Source: Streptomyces sp. CB01373
GTDB taxonomy: Bacteria; Actinomycetota; Actinomycetes; Streptomycetales; Streptomycetaceae
Length of the DNA stretch: 64,000 bases
Direction: 5' to 3'
NCBI RefSeq assembly: GCF_002803075.1
Contig: NZ_NNBK01000006.1
Location: 289,442 to 353,441 of the forward strand
Part shown: one piece after another, positions 1 through 10,471 of the stretch
Numbering within the stretch: position 1 is the stretch's first letter
How the letters are laid out: each line of letters starts with the position of its first letter
Position numbers and translations under genes: made by a program
The notes under the pieces: model-generated
Told to the model about the DNA's origin: nothing
What the model saw: only the letters and a program-made list of their open reading frames with translations
The model's database searches: none

Positions 1-125
1 TCGAGCAGGTCGGCATGGACGGCTTCAACCGGGTGTGGACCTCCCCCAACACCCTCCCCACCAAGGGGGAGATCTCGAAGCCGGCGGACTGGATCGCACG
101 GGTGCACCGCAGGGCCGAACCGTGA
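1..125 (+). CDS. C-terminal end of a zinc-dependent metalloprotease-like protein (DUF2342), 5' truncated by the window
   Basis: The reading frame starts at base 3, is already open at the window edge, and stops with TGA at 123-125. The 40 visible residues run EQVGMDGFNRVWTSP, then PTKGEI, then DWIARVHRR. That resembles the conserved tail of the actinobacterial DUF2342 / zinc-dependent metalloprotease family, which I recall being encoded directly upstream of tilS in Streptomyces. The catalytic part lies outside the window, so neither the active site nor the length can be checked. The assignment rests on the short tail and on the position next to tilS. Confidence 0.55.
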   Translation, partial: EQVGMDGFNRVWTSPNTLPTKGEISKPADWIARVHRRAEP

Positions 126-318
126 CCATGTGTGCGACGTCCGGACGAGGAATCCGGCCTACGGCAGGCGAACGCCGCTTCAATCACTCGTCCGAGGGAC
201 CGTGAGCCATGCGTAGGCGTGCAATGCTCGGGGAACGGCCTGTTTCTGTCACCATCGACGCACTCTGAGTGACCGATATCGGGCTCACCCCCCGAAGACT
301 CCGTGAAGGGAACCGGAC

Positions 319-1512
319 ATGGGTCCCCATCCTGCGGTCGCGGCGATACGCCTGGCGGTACGCCGCGTCCTCCACGACATCCTCGACGAACAGCTCTCGC
401 CCCACCCCGCGCAACCGGCCGCGCACGCTCGGCCCGGCCCCCTGGCCGCGCAACTCCCAGGGCAGCCCCCGCTCGGCGCATCGAAACCGGGCCGCGTCCG
501 GGCGACCGCCGCGCATGCCGCCCACGGCTCGCCGGCCGCCCACGCCGCACCGGCGGCGCATGCCGCACCGGACACACCGGCCCCGCACGAGCGTCCGCCG
601 TCGCCGCTCGTGCTCGTGGCCTGCTCCGGCGGCGCCGACTCCATGGCGCTCGCCTCCGCCCTCGCCTTCGAGGCCCCCAGGCTCGGCGTCCGGGCCGGCG
701 GTGTCACCGTCGACCACGGCCTGCAGGCAGGCTCCGAGATGCGCGCCGACGAGGTCGCCCAGCGGCTGCGTGCCCTCGGACTCGACCCGGTCGAGGCCGT
801 CGCCGTCACCGTCGGCCGCGACGGAGGTCCGGAAGCCGCCGCCCGTGACGCCCGCTACGCCGCCCTCGACGCCGCGGTCGAGCGCCACGGCGCCCACGCC
901 GTCCTGCTCGGCCACACCCGCGACGACCAGGCCGAGACGGTGCTCCTCGGCCTCGCCCGCGGCTCCGGCATCCGCTCCCTGTCCGGAATGGCCGCGGTCT
1001 CGGGGGCCGGCGGCCGTTACCGCCGCCCCTTCCTGCACATCGACCGGCAGACCGCCCGCAAGGCCTGCATGGTCCAGTCCCTGCCCGTCTGGGACGACCC
1101 GCACAACACCGACCCGGCCTACACCCGCTCCCGGCTGCGCCACGAGGGCCTCCCCGCCCTGGAGAAGGCCCTCGGCAAGGGCGTCGTGGAGGCCCTCGCC
1201 CGTACCGCCCAGCTCTCCCGCGACGACGCCGACGCCCTCGACGCCTGGGCCGGTCAGGCCGAGGCCACCGTCCGCGACGACGCCGGCCGCCTGGAGTGCG
1301 CCAAGCTGTACGCCCTGCCGCCCGCCGTACGCCGCCGCATCCTGCGCCGGGCCGCCATCGACGCCGGCGCTCCGGCCGGGTCGCTGTTCGCCCGGCACAT
1401 CGAGGAGGTCGACCGGCTGATCACCGGCTGGCGCGGGCAGAAGGCCATCAACCTGCCCGGCAGGGTGGTCGCCCAGCGGCAGGGTGGCAGACTGGTGATT
1501 CGGCAAGGCTGA
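319..1512 (+). CDS. tilS: tRNA(Ile)-lysidine synthase
   Basis: This 397-aa protein is expected to modify C34 of the CAU-anticodon tRNA-Ile to lysidine in the cytoplasm, using ATP and lysine. The PP-loop ATP-binding motif SGGADS lies at residues 103-108. It is followed by conserved blocks [10 protein letters not shown] and [13 protein letters not shown] and a C-terminal TilS substrate-binding region. The ATG at 319 follows a GAAGGG Shine-Dalgarno. The N-terminus is odd: about 65 residues (30-95) of Ala/Pro/His-rich low-complexity sequence separate the first helix from the PP loop, where most TilS proteins start close to it. It is followed by hpt and ftsH, an arrangement also conserved in Bacillus. 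The function call is firm; the role of the linker is unknown. Confidence 0.93.
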   Translation: MGPHPAVAAIRLAVRRVLHDILDEQLSPHPAQPAAHARPGPLAAQLPGQPPLGASKPGRVRATAAHAAHGSPAAHAAPAAHAAPDTPAPHERPPSPLVLVACSGGADSMALASALAFEAPRLGVRAGGVTVDHGLQAGSEMRADEVAQRLRALGLDPVEAVAVTVGRDGGPEAAARDARYAALDAAVERHGAHAVLLGHTRDDQAETVLLGLARGSGIRSLSGMAAVSGAGGRYRRPFLHIDRQTARKACMVQSLPVWDDPHNTDPAYTRSRLRHEGLPALEKALGKGVVEALARTAQLSRDDADALDAWAGQAEATVRDDAGRLECAKLYALPPAVRRRILRRAAIDAGAPAGSLFARHIEEVDRLITGWRGQKAINLPGRVVAQRQGGRLVIRQG

Positions 1513-1570
1513 ACAGGGCCCCTCCAGCCGGTCCGCTGACGCGGAGTCCGGAGGAGGGCCGTCGACGCCG

Positions 1571-2149
1571 GTGAGACGACCGAAAGTGATGCGGGTGGAC
1601 GCGAAAGACATGGGTGCCGACCTCGAGAAGGTGCTCATCACCAAGGAAGAGATCGACGCGAAGCTGGCCGAGCTGGCCGCGAAGATCGACGCGGAGTACG
1701 CGGGCAAGGACCTGCTGATCGTCGGCGTCCTCAAGGGCGCGGTGATGGTCATGGCGGACCTCGCCCGGGCGCTGTCCACCCCGCTCACCATGGACTGGAT
1801 GGCCGTGTCGTCCTACGGCGCGGGCACCCAGTCCTCCGGCGTGGTGCGGATCCTCAAGGACCTCGACACCGACATCAAGGGCCGGCACGTCCTGATCGTC
1901 GAGGACATCATCGACTCCGGCCTGACCCTCTCCTGGCTGATCTCCAACCTCGGCTCGCGCGAGCCCGCCTCCCTGAAGGTGTGCACGCTGCTGCGCAAGC
2001 CGGAGGCCGCGAAGGTCGCCATCGACGTGGAGTGGGTCGGTTTCGACATCCCGAACGAGTTCGTGGTCGGCTATGGCCTGGACTACGCCGAGAAGTACCG
2101 GAACCTGCCGTTCGTCGGTACGCTCGCACCCCACGTCTACGGCGGCTGA
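1571..2149 (+). CDS. hpt: Hypoxanthine phosphoribosyltransferase
   Basis: This is a purine-salvage enzyme that joins hypoxanthine or guanine to PRPP. The PRPP-binding loop is visible as [15 protein letters not shown], along with the early block [15 protein letters not shown] and the C-terminal [20 protein letters not shown] typical of bacterial HPRTs. The GTG start at 1571 (192 aa) is preceded by GGAGGAGGG at 1550-1558, a rather long 12-nt spacing. An ATG at 1589, giving MRVDAKDMG and 186 aa, matches the start I remember for Streptomyces homologues, so the true start is open. It lies 58 nt after tilS and 184 nt before ftsH, so tilS and hpt are probably cotranscribed. Hypoxanthine salvage and tRNA lysidine formation otherwise share no obvious pathway. 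Confidence 0.95.
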   Translation: MRRPKVMRVDAKDMGADLEKVLITKEEIDAKLAELAAKIDAEYAGKDLLIVGVLKGAVMVMADLARALSTPLTMDWMAVSSYGAGTQSSGVVRILKDLDTDIKGRHVLIVEDIIDSGLTLSWLISNLGSREPASLKVCTLLRKPEAAKVAIDVEWVGFDIPNEFVVGYGLDYAEKYRNLPFVGTLAPHVYGG

Positions 2150-2333
2150 CCCCGAAGGGCTCAAGCGCGGAACGTGATCGGGAACCCCGGCGGCGCCGGA
2201 GCCGTTGGAGCAAGCAGACGGATACGTCGGCCCTACCGTGCGGCTTCGAGCCCCGATGCTGGGGTACCGTCAGAAGAACTGTCTTATCAAACTCACTGTG
2301 GCAGGAGGGACGGGGCGGCACCGCTCCGTATGG

Positions 2334-4373
<2,040 letters not shown>

Positions 4374-4410
4374 CCGGAGGCCCGCGCAGGGTCCACCTGC
4401 CCCGGAATGC

Positions 4411-4450
4411 ATGCCGCGTCCCCCAGGTTCTAGCCTGGGGGACGCGGCAT
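4411..4450 (+). terminator. Strong hairpin terminator after ftsH
   Basis: A perfect 17-bp inverted repeat has arms at 4411-4427 (ATGCCGCGTCCCCCAGG) and 4434-4450 with a TTCTAG loop. It ends in TTT, lies 37 nt after the ftsH stop and 42 nt before folE. It should separate the ftsH transcript from folE. Confidence 0.88.
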
Positions 4451-4492
4451 TTCGCATGCCCGCAGATCAGACACACAGGAACGAGGCTTCAC

Positions 4493-5098
4493 ATGACCGA
4501 CCCCGTGACGCTGGACGGCGAGGGCTTCCTCGGTGAGTTCGACGAGAAGCGCGCCGAGAACGCCGTTCGCGAACTCCTCATCGCGGTCGGCGAGGACCCG
4601 GACCGTGAAGGCCTGCGGGAGACACCGGCACGGGTGGCCCGGGCGTACAAAGAGATATTCGCGGGCCTGTGGCAGCAGCCCGAGGACGTGCTGACGACGA
4701 CGTTCGACCTGGGTCACGACGAGATGGTGCTGGTCAAGGACATCGAGGTGTTCTCGACCTGCGAGCACCACCTCGTGCCGTTCCGTGGCGTCGCGCACGT
4801 CGGCTACATCCCCTCCACCAACGGGAAGATCACGGGGCTTTCGAAGCTGGCCCGGCTCGTGGACGTCTACGCCCGCCGCCCGCAGGTGCAGGAGCGGCTC
4901 ACCACCCAGATCGCGGACTCTCTGATGGACATCCTGGAGCCGCGCGGTGTGATCGTCGTGGTGGAGTGCGAGCACATGTGCATGTCGATGCGGGGCATCC
5001 GCAAGCCCGGCGCGAAGACCATCACCTCGGCGGTGCGCGGTCAGTTGCGGGACGCGGCGACGCGGAACGAGGCGATGAGCCTCATCATGGCGCGCTGA
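4493..5098 (+). CDS. folE: GTP cyclohydrolase I
   Basis: This enzyme converts GTP to 7,8-dihydroneopterin triphosphate, the first step of folate synthesis. The 201-aa protein carries the family core. Zinc ligands are readable as Cys90 and His93 in [10 protein letters not shown] and Cys163 in [10 protein letters not shown]. The [23 protein letters not shown] block is the usual catalytic and oligomerisation region. The ATG at 4493 follows AGGAACGAGG. It is on the plus strand right after the ftsH terminator. The remaining folate genes in the window are on the minus strand 0.6-3.2 kb further on, so folE has its own transcription unit. Confidence 0.97.
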   Translation: MTDPVTLDGEGFLGEFDEKRAENAVRELLIAVGEDPDREGLRETPARVARAYKEIFAGLWQQPEDVLTTTFDLGHDEMVLVKDIEVFSTCEHHLVPFRGVAHVGYIPSTNGKITGLSKLARLVDVYARRPQVQERLTTQIADSLMDILEPRGVIVVVECEHMCMSMRGIRKPGAKTITSAVRGQLRDAATRNEAMSLIMAR

Positions 5099-5155
5099 CG
5101 CGCCCGGAGCCCGGCCGCGCCCGCCCGCTCAGCCGGCGTACGCCGTCCGCCGGGC

Positions 5156-5644
5156 TCATGCCGTCGGCTGCGCCCCCGGCGGGTTCTGGTCGTCGTCCTC
5201 GGGCAGCTTGCAGACCCGTTCGAGGAACAGGGCGGCCGCTATCACCGCGATCCCGGCGAGGACCGAGAAACCGGCGTAGAAGGCCTGGTCGCGGCGGGCG
5301 GGGATGTCAAGGAGTTCCAGCAGGGCGACGCCCGTGCCGCCGTACACGCCGGCGACGAGGGCGGCGACCAGGGCGCTGGCCTGGCCGAAGACGACCGCGC
5401 GGGCGGCCATCATGGGGTCGACACCCTTGGCGCCGGGCCTGCGCTCGCGCTGTGCCTTCAGCCGGGCCCGCAGGGAGAGCGCCGTGGCCAGGAGGACGGC
5501 GGCGATCAGGGCGAGGACGATGGGGGCGGCCAGCGGGACGCCGGGGAGCGTCCCCACCGCGGTCCACAGCCGGGCACCCGCCCAGGACAGCACTCCGGCG
5601 ACGACGAACACGCCTGCCAGCAGCCTGATACGCAGCTCTCTCAC
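5156..5644 (-). CDS. DUF3180 family integral membrane protein
   Basis: This 162-aa protein has four hydrophobic segments, roughly residues 8-25, 38-58, 84-103 and 121-142. They are separated by a short basic loop (RARLKAQRERRPGAKG) and followed by an acidic tail. The pattern and the position beside folK match the actinobacterial DUF3180 family, whose function is unknown. The start is GTG at 5644. It lies 65 nt downstream of folK on the same strand and could be the last gene of the folate operon. It converges with folE, whose stop is 57 nt away. Conserved linkage to folate genes is known, but I see no catalytic motif that would link it to folate chemistry. Confidence 0.75.
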   Translation of the reverse strand: MRELRIRLLAGVFVVAGVLSWAGARLWTAVGTLPGVPLAAPIVLALIAAVLLATALSLRARLKAQRERRPGAKGVDPMMAARAVVFGQASALVAALVAGVYGGTGVALLELLDIPARRDQAFYAGFSVLAGIAVIAAALFLERVCKLPEDDDQNPPGAQPTA

Positions 5645-5709
5645 GGTGTCCCTTCAGCTCCCCCGGACCGGGGCCGGTCGCAGACCTTGCGTCGCCCTGA
5701 CCTTAACGA

Positions 5710-6321
5710 CTACTCGGGCAGCCGGAGTTCCAGGTCCGCCCGCGGCTCGACGCCGTCGCGGGTGAGCGCGGTCAGCAGATCGGCCACCGCGCCGCGGCCC
5801 GGGAGCTGCGCCTCCGGGTCCACGTCGTACCACGGGGCCAGGACGAAGGCGCGCTCGTGCGCCCGCGGGTGAGGAAGCGTGAGGACCGGGTCGTCGGAGA
5901 CGTTCTCCGCGTAGGCGACGATGTCGACGTCGAGGGTGCGCGGACCCCAGCGCTCGTCGCGGACCCGGCTGAAGGCCTCCTCGATGGCGTGGGCGCGCTC
6001 CAGCAGGGAGGACGGCGGCAGCGTGGTCTTCAGGACCACCACCGCGTTGAAGTACGACGGCTGGGAGCCGGGCTCGACGCCCCACGGCTCCGTCTCGTAG
6101 ACCGGGGAGACGGCCTTGATGCGGACGCCGGGGGTGTCCTCCAGGGCGTCGACGGCACCCTGGAGGGTCTCCAGGCGGTTGCCGAGGTTGGAGCCGATCG
6201 AGATCACGGCTCGCTTGGGGTTCTGCAGGGTGGTGTCGGCGGCGTCGACCTTCTCGACGACCGAGGCGGGCACCGGCTGGACGGTCGGGTCGGTGGGCCC
6301 TTTGGTGAAAGGCACGTTCAT
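5710..6321 (-). CDS. folK: 2-amino-4-hydroxy-6-hydroxymethyldihydropteridine pyrophosphokinase
   Basis: HPPK transfers pyrophosphate from ATP to 6-hydroxymethyl-dihydropterin. The 203-aa protein has the family signatures ISIGSNLGNR, SPVYETEPWG, RWGPRTLDVDIV (the substrate and metal-binding RTLDxDI) and LPHPRAHERAFVLAP. About 35 residues before the HPPK core are poorly conserved. The ATG at 6321 overlaps the folB stop in an ATGA arrangement, so translation is probably coupled. Members of this operon act in sequence: FolB, FolK, then FolP. Confidence 0.96.
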   Translation of the reverse strand: MNVPFTKGPTDPTVQPVPASVVEKVDAADTTLQNPKRAVISIGSNLGNRLETLQGAVDALEDTPGVRIKAVSPVYETEPWGVEPGSQPSYFNAVVVLKTTLPPSSLLERAHAIEEAFSRVRDERWGPRTLDVDIVAYAENVSDDPVLTLPHPRAHERAFVLAPWYDVDPEAQLPGRGAVADLLTALTRDGVEPRADLELRLPE

Positions 6322-6677
6322 ACTCGGCTCCGGGTGATGGTGACGGTCACGTCGTCGAAGGGCACGGTGATCGGGGCGTCCGGTTTGTGGACGCAGACCT
6401 CGACCTCCAGGACCCCGCCGTGCTTCAGACAGACCTGGGCGATGCGCTCGGCGAGCGTCTCGATGAGGTTCACGGGCTCGCCCTCCACCACGGCCACGAC
6501 CTCCTCGGCCACGATGCCGTAGTGCACGGTCTTCGCCAGGTCGTCGTCGGCCGCGGCCGGCCGGGTGTCGACTCCCAGGACGATGTCCACGAGGAAGGTC
6601 TGGCCCTCCTCGCGTTCCTTGGGGAACACACCGTGGTGCCCGCGGGCCCTCAGGCCGCGCAGCGCGACACGATCCAC
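6318..6677 (-). CDS. folB: Dihydroneopterin aldolase
   Basis: This enzyme cleaves dihydroneopterin to 6-hydroxymethyl-dihydropterin and glycolaldehyde. Starting at the GTG at 6677 gives 119 aa (MDRVALRGLRARGHHGVFPKERE), with a GGAG Shine-Dalgarno 8 nt upstream. A GTG at 6686 directly abuts that Shine-Dalgarno and is less likely. Family blocks are GHHGVFPKEREEGQTF, the catalytic-region VNLIETLAERIA and the C-terminal VCVHKPDAPI. The stop overlaps the folK start by 4 nt. Between folB and the upstream NTF2-like gene is a 248-bp gap, so folB-folK may have their own promoter. Confidence 0.94.
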   Translation of the reverse strand: MDRVALRGLRARGHHGVFPKEREEGQTFLVDIVLGVDTRPAAADDDLAKTVHYGIVAEEVVAVVEGEPVNLIETLAERIAQVCLKHGGVLEVEVCVHKPDAPITVPFDDVTVTITRSRV

Positions 6678-6925
6678 GCGAATCACTCCTGCAATCGTCG
6701 GCGGCGACCGGTCCCTGCCGCGTACGGGCGGCACACCGGCCTGGCACGAATCTACCTGCGGGCACTGACGGAGCCGGGCCGCGGGGAGGCGGGGCGAGCC
6801 GGACCCGGCAGGTTTCACCGTGTGTTTCCCCTGGAGAACCCGGATGCTCACGGACCGGTGGGCGGCCCTTCTCCCGCAGTCCGTGATTCCGGCCACTCCG
6901 CGTTCCTGCTCAGGCGCCTACCCAC

Positions 6926-7429
6926 TCAGGCGGGTGTGTCGTCGTCCTCGGCACCGTCGTTTTCGGCCAGAACCGGGGAGGCGTGATGGGACCAGAGCTT
7001 CCAGCCGATGCCGGTGCGCCGGAAGACATTGGTGGCGACGACGAGCTGTCCCACCAGCGGGCCGAGCTCGCCGCCGGCCGCCGGGGCGGGGCCGCCGCTG
7101 AGGATGTTCTCCGTGCAGTTCACCAGGGCGGTGTCGCCGGTCACCGAGACGTGCACGTCGGTGAGGAAGAACTGGATGTAGTCGGTGTTCGCCATGATCA
7201 GCGCGTAGGAGCGCAGCACCTCGCCCCGTCCGGTGAGCACGGGCCAGCCGGGGTGCACGCAGGAGACCACCCCGGTGTCGGCCGGGTCGTGGTACTCCTC
7301 GTCGACGCCCAGGTCGGAGGGGGTGAGCCAGAGCGCGGACAGCTCCTCGAAATCACCCCGCTCCAGGGCCTCGTAGTAGGCGGTGTTGGCGGCCTCCACC
7401 TGTTCGACGTCGGTGTGGGGCGCGCTCAC
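6926..7429 (-). CDS. NTF2/SnoaL-like protein in the folate operon
   Basis: This 167-aa protein reads as a nuclear-transport-factor-2 fold. It has an N-terminal helix region (VEQVEAANTAYYEALERGDFEELSALW), a WP-type turn (VSCVHPGWPVLTGRGEVLRSYALIM), and then strands ending in VATNVFRRTGIGWKLWSHHASPV. The family includes enzymes and ligand-binding proteins, so the fold does not give a reaction. The GTG start at 7429 overlaps the folP stop as GTGA, so it is translationally coupled to folP. The position between folP and folB is conserved in Streptomyces as I recall. A role in folate or pterin metabolism is inference only. The C-terminal ~15 residues are acidic. Confidence 0.8.
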   Translation of the reverse strand: MSAPHTDVEQVEAANTAYYEALERGDFEELSALWLTPSDLGVDEEYHDPADTGVVSCVHPGWPVLTGRGEVLRSYALIMANTDYIQFFLTDVHVSVTGDTALVNCTENILSGGPAPAAGGELGPLVGQLVVATNVFRRTGIGWKLWSHHASPVLAENDGAEDDDTPA

Positions 7430-8328
7430 CGGTCTCCTTCGGCGGGACTGTCCGCCGGGCCCGCGGGGGTGCGGGCCTGTTCCACGGCGCGGGCGACGCG
7501 TACCGCGTCCGCCGTGGCGCGGACCTCGTGGACGCGGACAGCCCAGGCGCCGGCGTGCGCGGCGAGGGCGGAGACGGCGGCGGTGGCGGCGTCGCGCTCG
7601 CGCGCGGGCGGGGGCGCGCCCTCCGGGCCGGCCAGCACCCGCCCGAGGAAGCGCTTGCGGGAGGCGGCGACCAGCACGGGGTGGCCGAGCCCGCGCAGGC
7701 GGTCGAGGTGGGCCAGGAGCGCGAGGTCGTGCCCGGCCTCCTTGGAGAAGCCGAGGCCGGGGTCGACGACGACGCGGTCGGCGGCGATCCCGCCCTCCAG
7801 GACGGCCTCCACGCGCGCGTGGAGCTCGTCGACGACCTCGGTGACGACGTCCTCGTACACCCCGTGGACGTTGCCGCCCTCCAGGAAGCCGCGCCAGTGC
7901 ATGACAACGAAGGGCGCGCCCGCGTCCGCGACCACGGGGATCATCGCGGGATCCGCGAGGCCGCCGCTGACGTCGTTGACGAGGGCGGCACCGGCCGCGA
8001 GCGCCTGCTCGGCGACGCGGGCGCGCATGGTGTCGACGGAGATCGTGGCGCCCTCGGCGGCGAGGCCGCGCACCACGGGGATGACGCGCCGCAGCTCCTC
8101 GGCCTCGTCGACGCGGCTGGCGCCGGGCCGGGTGGACTCGCCGCCGACGTCGACGAGGTCCGCGCCCTGGGCGACCAGGTCCAGGCCGTGCTTGACGGCG
8201 ATGGTCGTGTCGAACCAGCGGCCTCCGTCGGAGAAGGAGTCGGGGGTCACGTTCACGACCCCCATGACCGCGCACCGGCCCCACGCCGGAAGGCCCGCCA
8301 CGCGGCCGCGCCCGCTGAAGTTGCTCAT
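7426..8328 (-). CDS. folP: Dihydropteroate synthase
   Basis: DHPS condenses the pterin pyrophosphate made by FolK with p-aminobenzoate and is the sulfonamide target. The 300-aa TIM-barrel protein has the signatures VMGVVNVTPDSFSDGG, VDVGGESTRPGA and a C-terminal VRVHEVR loop. The ATG at 8328 lacks a Shine-Dalgarno; a TACGCT -10-like element (plus-strand 8335-8340) lies 6 nt before it, so the mRNA is predicted to be leaderless. It is the first gene of the minus-strand folate group: folP, the NTF2-like gene, folB and folK. Confidence 0.96.
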   Translation of the reverse strand: MSNFSGRGRVAGLPAWGRCAVMGVVNVTPDSFSDGGRWFDTTIAVKHGLDLVAQGADLVDVGGESTRPGASRVDEAEELRRVIPVVRGLAAEGATISVDTMRARVAEQALAAGAALVNDVSGGLADPAMIPVVADAGAPFVVMHWRGFLEGGNVHGVYEDVVTEVVDELHARVEAVLEGGIAADRVVVDPGLGFSKEAGHDLALLAHLDRLRGLGHPVLVAASRKRFLGRVLAGPEGAPPPARERDAATAAVSALAAHAGAWAVRVHEVRATADAVRVARAVEQARTPAGPADSPAEGDR

Positions 8329-8340
8329 ACGTTCAGCGTA
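8329..8340 (-). promoter_or_regulatory. Predicted leaderless -10 element for folP
   Basis: Read on the minus strand, TACGCT is followed by 6 nt and then the folP ATG. This spacing puts the transcription start on or next to the start codon. I could not pick a convincing -35. Confidence 0.5.
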
Positions 8341-8369
8341 GGCCCCGCCCCCTGGGCCTTCGTGCCGTG

Positions 8370-8419
8370 GCCCGGACGGAACCCCCCTGTGCTGGAGGGG
8401 ATGGGGGTTCCGCCCGGGC
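8370..8419 (-). terminator. Hairpin terminator after the MprF-like gene
   Basis: Two 17-nt arms (8370-8386 and 8403-8419) pair with one internal mismatch around a 16-nt loop. The stem lies 10 nt downstream of the stop of the minus-strand gene ending at 8430 and upstream of folP, so it probably insulates the two. Confidence 0.78.
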
Positions 8420-8429
8420 CGGTCCCGGG

Positions 8430-10268
8430 TCATGCCGCGCGGACGTCCGGTTCCGCCACCGAGTGAGCGCAGGGGCTCTGGGCGGCGGCGGAACGGCGGC
8501 GCAGGAAGCGCGGCAGCGGCAGGGCGAGGTCGACGAAGCCCTCGGCCTGCATGGCGGCGAAGCCGATGCGGGGCAGGTCGGAGGAGGCGCGGTAGACGAC
8601 GAACCGCGGCTCCCAGCGGGGCTGGAACTTGGCGTTGAACTTGTACAGCGACTCGATCTGGAACCAGCGGGAGAGGAAGACCAGCAGCCCGCGCCAGGCG
8701 CGCAGCACCGGGCCGGCGCCGATCTTCTCGCCCCGAGCCAGCGCCGAGCGGAACATCGCGAAGTTCAGCGATATACGGGTGATGCCGAACTTCGGGGCGG
8801 CCTGGAGCGCCGCCACGATCAGCAGTTCGTTCATGCCGGGGTCGGCCGAGCGGTCGCGCCGCATCAGGTCCAGGGACACGCCGTCCTCGCCCCAGGGCAC
8901 GAAGTGCAGGATCGCCTTCAGATCGCCGTACTCGCCCGGCTCCGCGTCCTGCTTGTGGGCGGTGGCGATGAGGCAGTCGCCGTCGGCCGGGTCGCCGATG
9001 CGGCCGAGCGCCATGGAGAAGCCGCGTTCGGTGTCGGTGCCGCGCCAGTCCTCGGCGGCCCGCCGGACCCGCTCCAGCTCGGTGCCGCCGAGGTCACGGA
9101 TGCGCCGCACCCGGGTTTCGTAGCCGGCTCGCTCGATGCGCTTGACCATCTGGCGGACGTTGCGCATCGCGCGTCCGGCGAGCGAGAAATCCGCGACGTC
9201 GACCACCGCCTCGTCGCCCAGCTCCAGGGCGTCCAGGCCGGTCTCCCGGGTCCACACCTCGCCGCCGGTCTCGGAGCAGCCCATCACGGCGGGCGTCCAG
9301 GAGTGGGCCCTGGCCTCGTCCATGAAGCGCTCGATGGCGCCCGGCCAGGCCTCGACGTCGCCGATCGGGTCGCCGCTGGCGAGCATCACGCCGGAGACGA
9401 CGCGGTACGTCACCGCCGCCTTGCCGCTGGGGGAGAACACGACGGCCTTGTCGCGGCGCAGCGCGAAGTGGCCGAGGGAGTCGCGGCCGCCGTGCCGGGC
9501 CAGCAGCTCGCGCAGCCTGCTCTCGTCCTCCTCGGTCAGGCGTGCCGCCGGGTGCTCGGGGCGGAAGGCCAGGTAGACGGTGGTGACGGCGGTGAGCCAG
9601 CCGAGGGCGCCGAGGGAGAAGGCGACGGTCCAGGAGGTGTTGCCCTGGTAGTCCACCGGGCCCTCGAAGCCGATCAGGCCGTAGACGACATGGGTCAGCC
9701 GGTCCGCCACGCTGGGGTCGCCGACCATGCGGTGCGTGTGCACGCTGACGATGATCATGCCCAGGGCCAGTGAGCCGGCGCTCATGAGGACGAAGTTGGC
9801 CAGCGCCCGCCAGCGGCTGCGCGGGTCCGGCAGCGCGGCGAACTCGCCGCGGTGGAACAGCAGCGGCGCGAGCAGCGCCAGCGAGATGACCAACCCGACC
9901 ACGGAGTGCCGGTAGACGAACTCCGCGGCCGCGCCGGCCGGCAGCAGGACCACGGCCGCGCGCCAGGCCCGGCGCTTGCGCCGCCTCAGGCCGTGCGCGA
10001 GCAACAGCAGCAGCACGCCCACGCTGAGCGAGAGCGCCGCGGCGAACGGCCCGAACGAGCCCGGCAGCACCTCGGCCATGGCGTGCATCCGGCTGTGCCG
10101 GAAGCGTGGGAAGACGCCCGCGGCGATGTCCAGGAGGCCGACGACCGCGCAGGCCCTGGCGACCAGCGCGGGGACGGCCTCGGGGCGCGGGCCGCGCAGT
10201 ATGCGCCGCATCCTGCTGGATCGGTCCGGAACCCCGTCCGACAATTCCCCATCTATCCTGACAGACAT
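8430..10268 (-). CDS. MprF/LysX-type membrane protein with phosphatidylglycerol lysyltransferase-like (DUF2156) domain
   Basis: The 612-aa protein starts with about six hydrophobic segments in residues 35-240. A cytosolic domain follows with ALRRDKAVVFSPSGKAAVTYRV, SGDPIGDVEAW, ISLNFAMFRSALARGE and a late KFNAKFQPRWEPRFVVY. These blocks match the C-terminal acyltransferase domain of MprF and the fused mycobacterial LysX, which move an aminoacyl group from tRNA to phosphatidylglycerol. No lysyl-tRNA synthetase domain is present, so it would need cytosolic aminoacyl-tRNA. The ATG at 10268 is preceded by a GGGA 4 nt away; another in-frame ATG lies at 10319. The family predicts altered surface charge and resistance to cationic peptides, but the actual amino acid and lipid are unknown. 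Confidence 0.8.
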   Translation of the reverse strand: MSVRIDGELSDGVPDRSSRMRRILRGPRPEAVPALVARACAVVGLLDIAAGVFPRFRHSRMHAMAEVLPGSFGPFAAALSLSVGVLLLLLAHGLRRRKRRAWRAAVVLLPAGAAAEFVYRHSVVGLVISLALLAPLLFHRGEFAALPDPRSRWRALANFVLMSAGSLALGMIIVSVHTHRMVGDPSVADRLTHVVYGLIGFEGPVDYQGNTSWTVAFSLGALGWLTAVTTVYLAFRPEHPAARLTEEDESRLRELLARHGGRDSLGHFALRRDKAVVFSPSGKAAVTYRVVSGVMLASGDPIGDVEAWPGAIERFMDEARAHSWTPAVMGCSETGGEVWTRETGLDALELGDEAVVDVADFSLAGRAMRNVRQMVKRIERAGYETRVRRIRDLGGTELERVRRAAEDWRGTDTERGFSMALGRIGDPADGDCLIATAHKQDAEPGEYGDLKAILHFVPWGEDGVSLDLMRRDRSADPGMNELLIVAALQAAPKFGITRISLNFAMFRSALARGEKIGAGPVLRAWRGLLVFLSRWFQIESLYKFNAKFQPRWEPRFVVYRASSDLPRIGFAAMQAEGFVDLALPLPRFLRRRSAAAQSPCAHSVAEPDVRAA

Positions 10269-10471
10269 CGCATCCCGTAGTTCTGCGAGAGACCTTGAAT
10301 CCGGTGCCGATCCGGGCATCCGGCGACATTGCGCCCTCTAGGACGGTGTCTCGGGGAGAGAGGTTCACTCCCCGCCGGAAAGTCGGGTCAAAGGGCAGGG
10401 AAAGCCCAGGGCAAGCCCTCGCAAGGAAGCGTCGGCGAGCCCTGAGGCGGGAAGTGCAGGCAGGGAAGCCC
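10269..10471. other. Divergent intergenic region
   Basis: About 200 bp separate the MprF-like gene (minus) from the esterase (plus). It is G/A-rich towards the esterase start. I see no clear promoter pair or operator, but both genes must initiate from here. Confidence 0.4.

Noticed and set aside
2205..2333. N-terminal extension of FtsH (43 extra codons from 2205)
   Set aside because: The extension is not hydrophobic and reads as random sequence. [10 protein letters not shown] followed by the first transmembrane helix is the expected FtsH start.
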